A DNA stretch of 64,000 nucleotides. It comes from Ornithodoros turicata (lineage: Eukaryota > Arthropoda > Arachnida > Ixodida > Argasidae). Within the stretch, counting starts at the first letter, position 1, and every line of letters begins with the position of its first letter. Positions 9,131 to 20,703 of this stretch are shown here, piece after piece. Both the position numbers and the translations under genes were made by a program. The notes under the pieces are model-generated. The model made no database searches, was not told where the DNA came from, and was given only the letters and a program-made list of their open reading frames with translations. The stretch lies in NCBI RefSeq assembly GCF_037126465.1, contig NC_088203.1:87234668-87298667 (forward strand). The letters run 5' to 3'.

Positions 9131-10605
9131 GCACGTCTGCGTTTCAGGGTTTTTTTTTAAACGTGGAGTGGCTTTTATCGAGGATTATCTAGCTTTCGTA
9201 CCCCATATAAAATATCTCAGACAGAGGTGCAATAAGGCCCTAAACATCATGAAGGTCCTATCTAGTGGGGTGTATAGGCGGTGCAACACAACAGAAAATA
9301 TATAAATCCGTCATACGACCTGTTCGGGGCATTTGTCCGTGGGTCTGCTAGGGCCCCTGCTAGCCCATCCAGGACCGATCTGTTCGTCTGGCGACAGGTT
9401 CGTACCGCACCTCTCCCATAGATAGTCTTCGTGCAGAATCTGGCACCTGTAGCTTGAACAGGAGAAGACTGTTCCTATCGTTCACGTGTGCTGCGAATGT
9501 AAGAAGTTACCCAGAGAACCCTGCATTTGAATGTGTTATGGGAATACGCTACAAACGCTTCTTTACAAACAGACCCGCAGAGTCGTACCTCCCACTAAGT
9601 ATGCGTTTTCAATTGGCATCACAACTATGGAACTTCCCTGAATACCGAAACGCAGTTTTTGAGTCGATACCTCACATTCTACCATTGGAGTGGAAGAAAT
9701 TTTCATGTAATCTCGTGCTGACGACAAAAAGGAATTGACACCATAAGTCATTGTGCAGGAATATCTATCCATATAAAGAAGCCTCGGGGAAACCTATGAG
9801 CTCTACAGAGACGGCACAAATGTGCTCGCCCGTCGTCAAAGTGCATGTGCCTTCGTTAGTAGTAGCTTTGATCATGGGAGGGGATAAGCTAAACCGCATT
9901 TGTAGCATCTTTACGGCAGAACTATATGCGATCAAGATGTCTGTGGCCCACATCAAGAAAGAAGTCTACCGAAAGAGGTTATACAGCGATTCGTTGAGCG
10001 CTCTCTCAGCCATTGTATCTGACAGACGAACAGCCAATCACATTGTGAGGGTTATGGCCTTAGTAGCTAATGCGCCAGAAAAACCCAAATCAAATCAAAT
10101 CAAAACATTGTGAGGGATGTCCAGTCAACAACCTCTTGGCGCGGGGTACGAAGTCATATCGAAATCCAGGGAAATGAGCTTGCAGGTCGCCGGGCCGCAC
10201 AAGCAGTCGGTGGCGAAATTGGTCAGGAATGTGTTCTGCGGCATGACCTCAAAACAGCAGCAAAGAAAGCTATGTATGAAGATTGGCAAGCAAATGGAAT
10301 GGTCAGGAATGGAATGGAATGTTATGGCCTGACATGACTAAGATGGCAGATCGTAAAAGGCAGGTAATTTCACTCATGCATACCTACTAAAGAAACAAGA
10401 CCCAGCAATCAGCGAACACTGTCACGAAACTCTCAATGTAGTCTAAGTGCTACTTGTGTGCCCTAAATTCCAGAGGCTCCGATACAAGCATTTTTCAAAG
10501 CTGTACCGGACATGCCCATCCCACTTCACTTGACACTCTTGATCGGAGACAATCCGCTCATACCTGTGGACATGGTGGCTGATTTTCCCCGTGATATATA
10601 GTTCT
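9131..10605 (+). pseudogene. Decayed LINE: remnants of RT and RNase H
   Basis: Scattered frames align with copy A. FVPHIKYLRQRCNKALNIMK at about 9196 matches the end of the RT region. IFTAELYAIKMSVAHIKKE followed by YSDSLSALSAIVSD at about 9907-10020 matches the RNase H Glu and third Asp blocks. SHIEIQGNELAGRRAA near 10150 is a worn version of SHTGIPGNERAD, with the last catalytic Asp lost. Frameshifts and stops separate all pieces, and a second LINE tail interrupts it at 10052. Divergence from copy A is high, so this is an old insertion or a different subfamily. Confidence 0.75.
10052..10104 (+). mobile_element. 53-bp LINE 3'-end insertion with 12-bp target duplication
   Basis: The 12-mer ACATTGTGAGGG occurs at 10040-10051 and again at 10105-10116. 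Between them lie 53 bases starting TTATGGCCTTAGTAGCTAAT and ending in AAATC units. This is the extreme 3' end of a LINE related to the ATGGCCTTTGTTGCCTTTGT family. It sits inside the older LINE at 9131-10605. Confidence 0.85.
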
Positions 10606-10691
10606 CATTCGCCTCATTTAAATCCCCATTGCAACACTGCCGTCCAAACAAATGAAGTGAGTAAGCCCTCGCCTGGGGGACGCCCCGAAGT

Positions 10692-10924
10692 CCCGACGGA
10701 TAGAGTCACTAAATCGGGAGTAGAGTAGCGACACTGAGACACGCCAGCGAGCGAGCCCGCCATCTTGCGTCTCAACGTGTACGTGACTCAACATGGACGG
10801 CGCGTTCTTGGAAGGAGAAACCACGTGACACAATCGGGGCCCAATCGCGGACACCGAACGGCGGCTCCGGCGCGGAAAAGGGAATGCGATACTCTGCACC
10901 CCTATTTAGTGACTCTATCGACGG
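10692..10924. repeat. Inverted-repeat element, MITE-like
   Basis: CGACGGATAGAGTCACTAAAT near 10695 is mirrored by ATTTAGTGACTCTATCGACGG near 10904. GCCTGGGGGACGCCCC (10671) and CACCTGGGGCTCCCC (10948) extend the similarity outward. A related motif, ATTTAGTGACCCTACACGACG, appears alone at 13352. No transposase is present. Confidence 0.5.
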
Positions 10925-11327
10925 ACAGAGGAATACTGCGACTCCCTCACCTGGGGCTCCCCTTAGGGTAGAGAGCTAGGTGATCCCCTCGTGAAGTAAA
11001 GTAAATTGGTGACTCCCTCACCCTGTAGTACTCCGAAGTCTCACCCCTCTTTTTACCAAGTCACATCGACATTACCACTTTCATCAATCATCAGACCGAA
11101 CCAAGTTCGCGCAAGATACCTTGTTTTACATATTGATGATTCACCTTGAAATTAGCTTGACCAGACGTTGTACACAGTGGCGTGTTTGCGCTCTGGTAAT
11201 GATCCAGGCGGTACAACGATGTGGGCAACAACCCATCACAAATACTGCTCATTTACAACTACTTCGGCGCAGCTTGATCTCTGTTATACTTGCGCCAGAT
11301 AAATCAAAATCACTCACTCCCGCAATC

Positions 11328-11475
11328 CCCTAATTAAAGAGTTAATTAATGAACTTTAGATGATTACAGAATGTCCACCTTGCCATGACTCAAATGCAAA
11401 AACGTCGTCTATGCTGTTCTCACATCCTGATGCCTTTAAAGAAATCTAAACAACAAAAAAAGAAAAGAACGCCCT
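11328..11475. mobile_element. One end of the CAGGGTGT foldback family
   Basis: CCCTAATTAAAGAGTTAATTAATGAA and the following 130 bp match the right arm of the element at 33549-34538 (34373-34538), including the GTCCACCTTGCCATGACTCA segment. It ends near CGCCCTGTATA. The matching left arm is absent here. Confidence 0.6.
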
Positions 11476-11489
11476 GTATATGTAGTAAA

Positions 11490-13030
11490 TATATATTTCA
11501 CCTGTACGGTATACATTCAATACTTATACATTTCGGACCTGCTTTCATAGTCCACCGAGTTGAGGAAATTACCTTTATTGTAGTGCATTACCTTCGTTCA
11601 TTACAGTTTTGTAAAGTAATGCCTACATTACTCATTAGTTTTTCAATGGTTAGTAGTGCGTTACTAACGCCATTAATTTCATCAAGTAATGATATCACTT
11701 CGACATTACATTTTCGCGGTGGTCCCTAATGCAGTCCTACGTGGTATTTGAAGCGCTTACTGTAGAGAAGCTGTTTAGATACTTCGGCGTTTTCGTCCCT
11801 CGTTGATTCCACCTGCAAACATTTTTCACGTATAGGAAAGTAATTCTAATGTATGCATAACGGTAAACCGCAGTGTATCTGCAATTTTCAGTGGTAACCA
11901 TAAGCAAATCAAAAGTAATAAACGTCGACGTACTCGACAGGTAACATGTGTTACCGCTGTGGCGATGATATTTCCTGCTGCGGGTACAAGTGTCGTCTGC
12001 CTCAGTGACGTCACGCCATCGACAGTATGCGCGGCACAGCTGGCACAGCGTGCCGGCTGCTAGCGCAGCTATACTCTACTTCAGCAAGTCGTCTGTCTGT
12101 CAGGTGGACAAAATGTCCAATGGCCGACCACTGTGTCGCAACCCGTGACCATAGTTATCTGCGACGTAAGTCCCCGAGTTTGTCTTTCCTTCTCTTCTTT
12201 CTTTCTGCTTTTACTCAGTTGCAGCCGACGGAAACTGGCTTTTGCTGCGTCGTCAACTAAAGCATCGCTTTAGTTGACGCAGGCTAGATGGCGTTAGCTT
12301 GAAGGAGTTGAGACAAATCGAAACTGACCTCACGACATGTTTCGGTTTCGGTTTTTGTTTTCTTCGTATGTGCAGGTCTTCATTTTGACGTGTTGCTCTC
12401 TTCGAGTACTTGTGTGATAGAATGCCCTGCATCTGACGTGGTCCTACTGACGCCGTTGATAGCAATTTGAAGCAAATCTTAGTCAAATCCTAGAAATACA
12501 AATGCCCATGTGAAAGATCATACAGCATTTTATTAGCATTCTTCAAAATATCCAGCAGAGTCAACCTTTGATTTCCGAATTTCCTCGCATTTCGCATTCC
12601 TCACTCCAAACCCTCCCCGACTAGATGAATCCCTCAGTATAGGAATAATTTTTCCTGAAACGTTAACCGTTCATAAATCGAGAGTTGACTGGAATCCTAG
12701 TTGACAGACCTAGACTACTTCCGCAGAACTGTCTTTTTGTACTCAAGTAAGAAGTATATTGGATAAAATAAACGTTTATAGCGAATCTTTTTCGACTTCA
12801 GGATCGCAGTAGTAAAGTTACACACACGTTTACGAATGGCTCACATGTACCAAACACAACGGTTTTCTCTTGTGAAGTGAGCATCCACGGAACGTTCGAC
12901 GTGTCTCTTCCAGATGGCATTTAAGGCGTGACAAGGAAAAGTGGCTTTCTTGACCCGCGGGAACCTCGAAGCGAGTGCGAAGCGATAGTTTTCCGCGTGC
13001 GGTGATTCGTTCCTTCGCACGGATTCTGTG
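11490..13030. other. No gene recognised; one short hairpin
   Basis: The stretch is AT-rich with some ATTAC-type motifs at 11560-11720 that look like worn hAT subterminal sequence. A short perfect hairpin lies at 12252-12278 (arms GTCAACTAAAGC, loop ATC). No open frame matches a known family. Confidence 0.4.
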
Positions 13031-13241
13031 TGACGTTTTGGCTGTTTTTATGAGAGGGACTTCAGCCATACCCTCAACATCCGTCGTCTGCTCTTGCCGC
13101 ACGTTTGCTCAAATTGCGTGCAAAGTATGCCGTTTTTTTTTTTTGCGGTGAAATGTTCACCCTTGTGAATGTTATCGGCCGGGTGATGCACACACACACA
13201 ACAAAGTTTCGGTTTGCAAACAGCTGCATGCGACAGTCCTT
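13031..13241. mobile_element. Right end of a TTAA-type (piggyBac-like) MITE
   Basis: CCTCAACATCCGTCGTCTGC and flanking text through GCATGCGACAGTCC match the right end of the element at 60033-61371 (CTCAACATCCGGCGTCTGGT ... GCATGCGATAGTCCC). It is followed by TTAA at 13242-13245. The left end was not found. Confidence 0.55.
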
Positions 13242-13912
13242 TTAATAATGCTAGAAGCATCCGTGGAATGCGAGTACTGTCTTATCTCGCTTAGGGGCAC
13301 CTCGACATAGGAGTCACTACATAGCGTAGCCTAAAAGCGAGGGGGTACCGTATTTAGTGACCCTACACGACGTGAGCGCATTAGAGTGAGAGGCGATTTC
13401 GGCCATTTTTCAAGTTTACGTCGAAAATGTCCAGCGCCTAGGATTTTTATTTCCCTTTTTTTTTTTTCTGTCGATCCTGCTTCCCCTCAAAGCTCCCCAA
13501 AGCGCACAAGGAAGCTCATGTGACATGCAGCTAGTTGTTCCAACCCAGACACGGGGCGCAAGTGAAAGCTGTCTTGCGACAATGTCAAGTTGGAGTTGGT
13601 ATCCATAACTAAAACCCGAGACTACGGGGAAAATAAATAAAAAAAAAAGGACGCACACAAATCACGCCGCCAGGTGGTTGTGATATACAGGGTGTCTTTT
13701 TTTTAGGCAATACAGATTTTTCATTAGAAAACTATAAGGGCTATAGACATGCTGTTTTCACTTCTATCATCTCTGGGCCGGCGAACGTTCTTGGCCATAT
13801 GGTGCTCAACCGTCAAATTACATTAAATACATTAATTAACTTTTTAATTATAAATTCTACGAAGTTGTCCCAATGAGAACATCTGTTCATTTCGGTGACC
13901 TGATATCGTAGC

Positions 13913-14849
13913 TAAGCTCTGTGCGTGCGCTGCTTTCATGCTATGACAGCAAGAATCACCTCGTCAAGCGAGTACGAGCGCTTGCGACCCAACTTTGTTC
14001 CCGAGGCTTTTCAATCTGTCTCTGCTGGGTCCCCAGCCACACTGGGATCCCGGGGAATGAACGAGCCGACCGTGAGGCTCGGCGAGCGTTGTCACAAGAG
14101 GAGTCAGCTCTAGGACTACCCTACCAAGACATCCTGCCAGTGTTAAAGAGAGCTGTCTGCACACAGTGGCAGCAGGAGTGGGACATGGAAGAAAATAACA
14201 AGCTACACCTCACACAGCCACACGTTTCTCCCCCGCATCGGACTGAACACATCAACAGATCATCCGAAGTTCTTTACGCGAGATTGAGGATTGGACACAC
14301 ATGGCTCACGCATCACCACCTACTCAGAGGTCAGGATCCGCCAGCTTGTGCGCACTGCGGTGACAGCTTGACTGTCTTGCACGTACTGGCATCCTGCCCT
14401 CACTTCGAACACCAACGCCAACAGTATTTCACCGCATTCTACAGATACCATGTCCCACTCCACCCAGCCCTTCTACTGGGTGACACCCCTCTTGTGCCGT
14501 TTGATAACGTAATCAAATTTTTGACCACGTGTGGGTTTCTTAGTCAGATGTAGATGATAAGCATTGCTCCGCTTTTATCCATTATCACCGAACTCCTCAT
14601 GTAAATATCATTGTCACACTTGTAGATAGCTTTTAACTGCCATGCTCGCTTGCTATCGTCATCCCCCTCTCTCTTATCCTGGTCAATCAATCATCGCTCA
14701 TCGCTCATACCTGTAGATAGGTTTTAACTACCACACTCTCTCTCACATCATCTTTCCCATAATCATCTCCGACACACTCACCATAGTTTTGGCGCTCTAT
14801 GGCCTTTGTTGCCTTTGTGCCATTAAACACATAATCAATCAATCAATCA
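13913..14849 (+). mobile_element. LINE copy B, 5'-truncated, 10-bp target duplication
   Basis: ATATCGTAGC occurs at 13903-13912 and again at 14850-14859 around this copy, and the disrupted foldback element reads through when it is removed. The sequence is almost identical to the 3' 1 kb of copy A, including 3' UTR and AATC tail. It begins inside RNase H. Confidence 0.9.
13921..14553 (+). pseudogene. RNase H C-terminal fragment of LINE copy B
   Basis: A 210-codon frame that begins after the third RNase H Asp and keeps CWVPSHTGIPGNERAD and the terminal ACAHCGDS...H...C motif to the same stop codon as copy A. It lacks reverse transcriptase and most of RNase H, so it has no activity. Near-identity with copy A marks a recent insertion. 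Confidence 0.8.
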
Positions 14850-15537
14850 ATATCGTAGCCGTTTTCAGAACAAAAATCCGTTCGGTAGATCGTCCGCAAA
14901 AAAATTCGTGAAGGAACACCTTTTTTTTTCTTCTTTTACTTCATTGTGCATCTTCGGAGACGCGTCTTTCCTTCACCCCAATGTGGGATTGCGAAGGAGC
15001 CTCATGCGTCAAAGATGCCGCCACAGTGCCGCCTCATGCGTCGAAGACGAGCTTTAACTCGCGGAAACAAAACAAAAACACACAGGCGACGCTATCGGAA
15101 CTGCCCTTATCTTAGGTTGTATTTTCTGTAAATCTTTTTCCAGAACGCAAGAGGTGACAGTGTGCTCTTTCCCCCTCCCACATTGGAAGTGAATGAAAGA
15201 TGGGTCTCCTAAGATGCGCAATGAACAAAATAAAGAAAAAAATTGTGTTCCTTCACTAATCTTTTTGCGGACGATCTACCGAACGGATTTTTGTTGTGAA
15301 AACGGCTACGATATCAGGTCACCGAAAGGAACAGATGTTCTCATTGGGACAACTTCGTAGCATTTATAATTAAAAAGTTGATTAACGTATTTTATGTAAT
15401 TAGTGATTTGACGGTCGAGCAACGTATGGCCAAGAACGTCCGCCGGCCCAGAGATGATAGAAGTGAAAGCAGCATGTCTATAGCCCATCTAGTTTTTTTT
15501 AATGAAAAATCTGTATCGCCTAAAAAAAGACACCCTG

Positions 15538-16670
15538 TCAGAAGGCGTTGTCGGCGAGTTCTGCCACATAACGGTAAGCGCTTCTGCAAGGCGGCGTCTA
15601 ATTCTTTTTCTGAGTAGATCCGTCGTTTTTTTTTTTTTTTTTGTGCGAATTTCATAGATAAACACAAGTGTAAAAAATGAATAAACGACGAAAAACTCGG
15701 ATTTCTCGAAAAATAATAAACTCGTCATTATGAAATTGAAACATCTTTCAAATTAAATCCCGGAACTCTACTTCTGATCTCTGTGCATGGAAGTTGGTTG
15801 GGGGAGCTGCGAGGCCCCCAAAGCCAGAGATTAAGAGGGGCGTCCGCCCCCTTCCCTCCACCTTCCGACGCCCCTGTATTGAACCATAATACCGACAAAT
15901 ATCATAGATTCGCTTCATAGGAAACATTTCATTTCATTCATTTTTTAAATGAAAATTGCCAATCTCTCTTTCCTCGAATATCATTGCATAGCCATGATAT
16001 TTCTTGTAGAACAACAATTGAGCCAAAGCTGCTGAACCTGATCCAGAGATTGAGCAATGCGCTAGCAGGGAGAGAAACAGAAAGAGAGAGCAGTTGCTAT
16101 TAGAGGCCCCCCTGCTATTAGAGTGCCCCCCCAAATGCAATTGAAATGGTATTGTTCCTTGCTGATTTGTTGATATGATCATCATCATTTCTATAATTCC
16201 AGATGACGTCTTCCCCACAGTGTTCATAGCAGCAGTCATGGTATTTAAATACCCATATTGAAAAGTCTTTATGCAGAGCAGTTAAATACCTATTTCAACA
16301 ACGTATTTTGTATTTATATTTAAATACTCAAAAAAATGTCTTTATGCCCATCCCTGCAAGATACTTATACCCCTCTATCTGCTATAATCCTACACTCGAA
16401 AAGGAGCAAATTGTGGAGCAATTACAGCTTCTAGACCCCCAGACTCCAGTTACTCTGAAAGTTAGCCTTCCAAAGGGACCAAAAAATTTCCTTTTCCCTT
16501 AGAGCAGTGGTTCTCAACTTACGTTATTAGAGGGAACCTGTGATCGTGCCAGCGCGACATCAAGGAACCTGCTACACTGGGACAACCGTGTAGATGTGGA
16601 TGAGGCAAACTTGATGTCAAACTTGATGTGTATGTACAAATAGCAAGTCATTTATTCTGATAACCGATTA
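15538..16670. other. No gene recognised
   Basis: There is a T run at 15626-15642, and AAATAC/GTATTT motifs at 16240-16340 that resemble hAT subterminal sequence such as that at 6095-6839. The text CCATCCCTG at 16348-16356 could be a hAT end, but no partner was found. Confidence 0.4.
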
Positions 16671-16838
16671 CAATCAAACCTCGATTTGTGAACAACGAAT
16701 GCTTCACGGAAAAAAAAAAGTTCACAAAACGAGGGAATCGTTGAAACGGAAAAGTTCACAAAACGTTGGTTTCTCAGCAAACTGTTCATAAAGCGAGGGA
16801 ATTCACAGATCGAGTGTTCATAAAACGAGGGTTGACTG
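16671..16838. mobile_element. pogo/Tigger-like MITE with TA flanks
   Basis: The left end CAATCAAACCTCG and right end CGAGGGTTGACTG are inverted repeats with TA on each side (16669-16670, 16839-16840). Inside are repeated GTTCATAAAACGAGGG-like units. The CAGTCAAACCTCG-type end and TA target match pogo/Tigger elements. It has no coding capacity. Confidence 0.7.
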
Positions 16839-17219
16839 TATTTAATTGCGTGATTACAATTGATTTAACTAATAACGTTTCCTCGCAGGACGTCGCTCGG
16901 CCTTGGTAAAGATTCGTTCAACTGTTTCACAGTACTTCCCCGGAGATAACGCATCGTGGGTGGCCACACGATGCTTGTGAACACCAAGTCCATGCGGAGT
17001 AGCTCCGGAGTTTCTCCAAAGTAGTTCAGACTTTCCAAGTGCTTGTAATGCTTTCGAAAGGGAAGAGAAAGTCAAGAGCGTGGTGCAGAGAAATTGGCGT
17101 GTTTAGTTGCGGGTTGAGCCATCTACCGAAGACGACTTGTGCTGGCTCTACTCTTTACAATGAGCATCAGCCGCGGTAACCTGGTCCTGCGATCTCGATG
17201 TGAATTCGAATGACAATCG

Positions 17220-17434
17220 CTTAATCGCTTGCACGCGTAACGAGCTAACGAATGGAGTGGCACACGTCGAGAAGGGCGCGTGATAAAACACGTGCACGGC
17301 GCTCTTCGCGCGATACGTGAAGGGTGTATCATACGCCACGCGTAATGTGTGACATGCATGTCTTTTTGAATTTCCCGTACGTGTTGTTGAATTTCCCGCC
17401 ACTCGTTAGCTCGTTAGACGTGCAAGCGATTAAG
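17220..17434. repeat. Inverted-repeat element
   Basis: CTTAATCGCTTGCACGCGTA and the following 20 bases (17220-17260) are mirrored by 17399-17434, ending GTGCAAGCGATTAAG. The 140-bp centre is GC-rich and non-coding. No clear target duplication was found. Confidence 0.65.
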
Positions 17435-17723
17435 CCCTTTTTATGCAATTATAAGACTGATTTTCGTCTTATCCCTATCTGCTGACTTTCCGGGCTCTTC
17501 TGGCTCTTTTGTCAGTTCCTTGTCATGTGGGGGAAGGGATTGTAAGGTCTTTGGTGGTGGTTAAGAGGCACGTTGGGTGCCTTGAGAATACCTGATTGGA
17601 GGTCAAAGATTGAGTGGCAAACACCAAATGCAACCATGCAGGGACTAATCGCTTAATTTCGTGACAATTTTTCGTAGTCCGGGGAGCTGCAACATGCACG
17701 TGGCATGTGCAAATGCACGTTCA

Positions 17724-17850
17724 AGCACCCCAATCATCATCAAGACCTAGCATATCCCAACATAACCTAACCAGCGTCACCATAAAAGTTCAAGCACCCC
17801 CAATCATCATCAAGACCTAGTCTAACCCAACCCAACATAACCTAACTCCT
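17724..17850. repeat. Two units of a 68-bp minisatellite
   Basis: Two copies of the unit that contains CAAGCACCCCAATCATCATC and CCCAACATAACCTAACCAGC, the same unit as at 20029-20354. The array abuts LINE copy C. Confidence 0.85.
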
Positions 17851-17857
17851 AGGACCT

Positions 17858-18606
17858 AGCTCTAGGACTACCCTACCAAGATATCCTGCCAGTGTTAAAG
17901 AGAGCTGTCTACACACAGTGGCAGCAGGAGTGGGACAAAGAAGATAATAACAAGCTACACCTCACACAGCCACACGTCCCCCCCCCCCCCCCCGCATCGG
18001 ACTGAACACATCAACAGATCATCCGAAGTTGTTTACGCGAGATTGAGGATTGGGCACACATGGCTCACGCATCACCACCTACTCAGAGGTCAGGATCCGC
18101 CAGCTTGTGCGCACTGCGGTGACAGCTTGACTGTCTTGCACGTACCGGCATCCTGCCCTCACTTCGAACACCAACGCCAACAGTATTTCACCGCATTCTA
18201 CAGATACCATATCCCACTCCACCCAGCCCTTCTACTGGGTGACACCCCTCTTGTGCCGTTTGATAACGTAATCAAATTTTTGACCACGTGTGGGTTTCTT
18301 AGTCAGATGTAGATGATAAGCATTGCTCCGCTTTATCCAATATCACCGAACTCCTCATGTAAATATCTCATTGTCACACTTGTAGATAGCTTTTAACTGC
18401 CATGCTCGCTTGTTCTCGTCATCCCTCTCTCTCGCTTATCCTGGTCAATCTCATCGCTCATCGCTCATACCTGTAGATAGGTTTTAACTACCACACACTC
18501 TCTCTCACATCATCTTTCCCATAATCATCTCCGACACACTCACCATGGTTTTGGCGCTATATGGCCTTTGTTGCCTTTGTGCCATTAAACACATAATCAA
18601 TCAATC
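17858..18606 (+). mobile_element. LINE copy C, 5'-truncated
   Basis: Matches the 3' 750 bp of copy A from AGCTCTAGGACTACCC through the terminal Cys/His motif (frame 18043-18312), 3' UTR and AATC tail. A run of 16 C at 17978-17993 replaces TTTCTCCCCC of copy A and breaks the frame. No target duplication was detected. Confidence 0.88.
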
Positions 18607-19206
18607 ATGCAGATACAACACACAGAAAAATAAAAATATAGAATAACAGAGTAAGGCTGAGCTTAGATTATGTCTACGCTCAGACAGTGGCCTATTTCTT
18701 TTTGTGCTCTTGCAAACTAGTTTAGTGGTCCCCCATGATGCCACTTGTCATCCAAACTACACAGAGGAGTTCATATAGTCAAATACTTTCCACGTGTGCC
18801 ATCAAGGTGCCCTGGTGCACTACGGTGCAAGGTGCACACTATGTCGGGGAAGGTGACGCCTAGTGACGCCACTGTTTAGAATTATGGTGTGCTAGACAGG
18901 GTTTCTCTGTTAGTCAGCATGGTTACACAAAAGAATCTAGTGTGTTTGTTTGTATTTAGCAAGGTTTTGTGCTTTAAATTATGGTGTGTGACGTTCCTTC
19001 TGGGGGTAGCGTCCGTCTCATCAAAGGCAATTTGATAGGAGTATCTAAATGTAAACATAGTCTTTTATAGGAAAATGTAAGGGTTGTACTGGAAAACAAC
19101 CCTTGTATAGCAAAGTGATAATGAACCAGAACAATCGTATTCCTTACAAACCGGAAGATCAGCACCACGGAAAATCATAGATATGATAAGAGCGAGTTAG
19201 GAGAAA
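18607..19206. other. No gene recognised
   Basis: I found no coding region, tandem repeat or paired inverted repeat in this stretch. Confidence 0.4.
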
Positions 19207-19385
19207 GGAACACTTTTCCTCAATACTAGGAGGCCGCGCTGCATAAACTTATTACTGATAAGTCGAAATTTCATTCCCGAATATCGATGTACCAATAAGA
19301 TATTGATACTCGTGAAGGAAATGTCTATGTTCATCGATATTTAATTCAGGCAGTGTGGCCTTCTAGTACTGAGCAAAACTGTTCC
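19207..19385. mobile_element. Hairpin MITE
   Basis: GGAACACTTTTCCTCAATAC (19207) with TAGGAGGCC is mirrored by GGCCTTCTAGTACTGAGCAA ending CTGTTCC at 19385, with several mismatches. At 179 bp it is non-coding and folds over nearly its whole length. Confidence 0.6.
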
Positions 19386-19565
19386 TTGCCTTATATCTAA
19401 TAGTAAATTATGCGTAGCTGATCAAGTTGGGACACTTTTTCTGCAGTCTTCCCTCAGTTTTGTGTGTGAGTGAAGCGTGAAAACATTTTCAAAGCCATGA
19501 AATTGAAAAAAAACATTTCTTAACCCTGCCATGAAATGATAAGTGGTAAAAAAACGGTCAACGGT

Positions 19566-20028
19566 CAACGCCAACAGTATTTCACTGCATTCTACAGATA
19601 CCGTCCCACTCCACCCAGCCCTTCTACTGGGTGACACTCCTCTTGTGCCGTTTGATAATGTCATCAAATTTTTGACCATGTGTGGATTACATAGTCAGAT
19701 GTAGATGTTAAGTATTGCTCCGCTTTTATCCAATATCACTGAACTCCTCATGTAAACATCTAATCCTGGATCACCTCATCGCTCACACTTGTAGATACTC
19801 ACTTGTTATCGTCCGCCAAGCACGTTAGCCTGTTCACCCTCCTCTCTTTCTTATCCTGGTCCATCTCATCGCTCATACCTGTAGATAGCTTTTAACTACC
19901 ACACACTCTCACATCCCACTCTCATCTCTCCCATAAACATCTCTCACACACTCACCGTAGTTTTGGCGCTCTATGGCCTTTGTTGCCTTTGTGCCATTAA
20001 AACCATAATCTCTCTCTCTCTCTCTCTC
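19566..20028 (+). mobile_element. LINE copy D, 3' end with TC tail
   Basis: Matches copy A from CGCCAACAGTATTTCACTGC to the stop codon and 3' UTR, but with more substitutions and extra UTR segments. It ends CATAATC plus TCTC units instead of AATC units. It is a different subfamily from copies A, B, C and E, and the 68-bp minisatellite follows directly. Confidence 0.85.
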
Positions 20029-20354
20029 CCCCTAACCTAACCAGCGTCGTCATAAAAGTTCAAGCATCCCAATCATCATCAAGACCTAGCTTATCCCAAC
20101 ATAAACTAACCAGCGTCATCATAAAAGTTCAAGCACCCCAATCATCATCAAGACCTAGCCTATCCCAACATAACCTAACCAGCGTCATCATAAAAGTTCA
20201 AGCACCCCAATCATCATCAGACCTAGCCTATCCCAACATAACCTAACCAGCGTCATCATAAAAGTTCAAGCACCCCAATCATCATCAGACCTAGCCTATC
20301 CCAACATAACCTAACCAGCGTCATCATAAAAGTTCAAGCACCCCAATCATCATC
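20029..20354. repeat. 68-bp minisatellite, about five units
   Basis: Five tandem units of 68-69 bp, each with CCTAACCAGCGTCATCATAA, AGTTCAAGCACCCCAATCAT and CTATCCCAACATAA. Later units lack one AA found in the first two. The array opens with CCTAACCTAACC, which resembles the arthropod telomere motif. Confidence 0.92.
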
Positions 20355-20691
20355 ACCAAAAATAAGGTGCTTTTCTTTTCGTCGAGCACGTGCAAGAACG
20401 GGATTTTTGCATGTCCCGGCGTTCACTCAGTGGAATGCTAACAGGCGAGGCAAACAGTTGAGCAGCGTGCCTACACTGAGTTTTGTCACGCGAAAAGCTT
20501 CAAACAGCTTTCGCAAAGGTCCGGCCCGAGTCAGTCCGAAGAGATGGCGGTGGTAACGTCGCTTTAAATGGACATTCGTGGAGCTGTCGGGTAGTTGTGT
20601 TCAACTGTAAGTTACTGTAGATGACATATGCAAAATTTCTTCCAGCAGAGTGCGGGCAGTGATTTTGAGAGAAACACGAAAAATTAGCTGC
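20355..20691. other. No feature recognised
   Basis: Unique-looking DNA between the minisatellite and LINE copy E. No supported gene. Confidence 0.4.
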
Positions 20692-20703
20692 ATGTTCACA
20701 TCG

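Larger units (their letters stand above)
13688..15537. mobile_element. Long foldback DNA element, CAGGGTGTC ends, split by a LINE
   Basis: The left end CAGGGTGTCTTTTTTTTAGG at 13688 is mirrored by GACACCCTG at the right end (15529-15537). The arms run about 300 bp: 13688-13912 plus 14850-14925 on the left, against 15237-15537 on the right. The inverted similarity continues more weakly toward the centre (CCAATGTGGG at 14979 against CCCACATTGG at 15177). The element was cut by LINE copy B at 13913-14849. Without it the element is about 900 bp and has no transposase. Confidence 0.8.
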
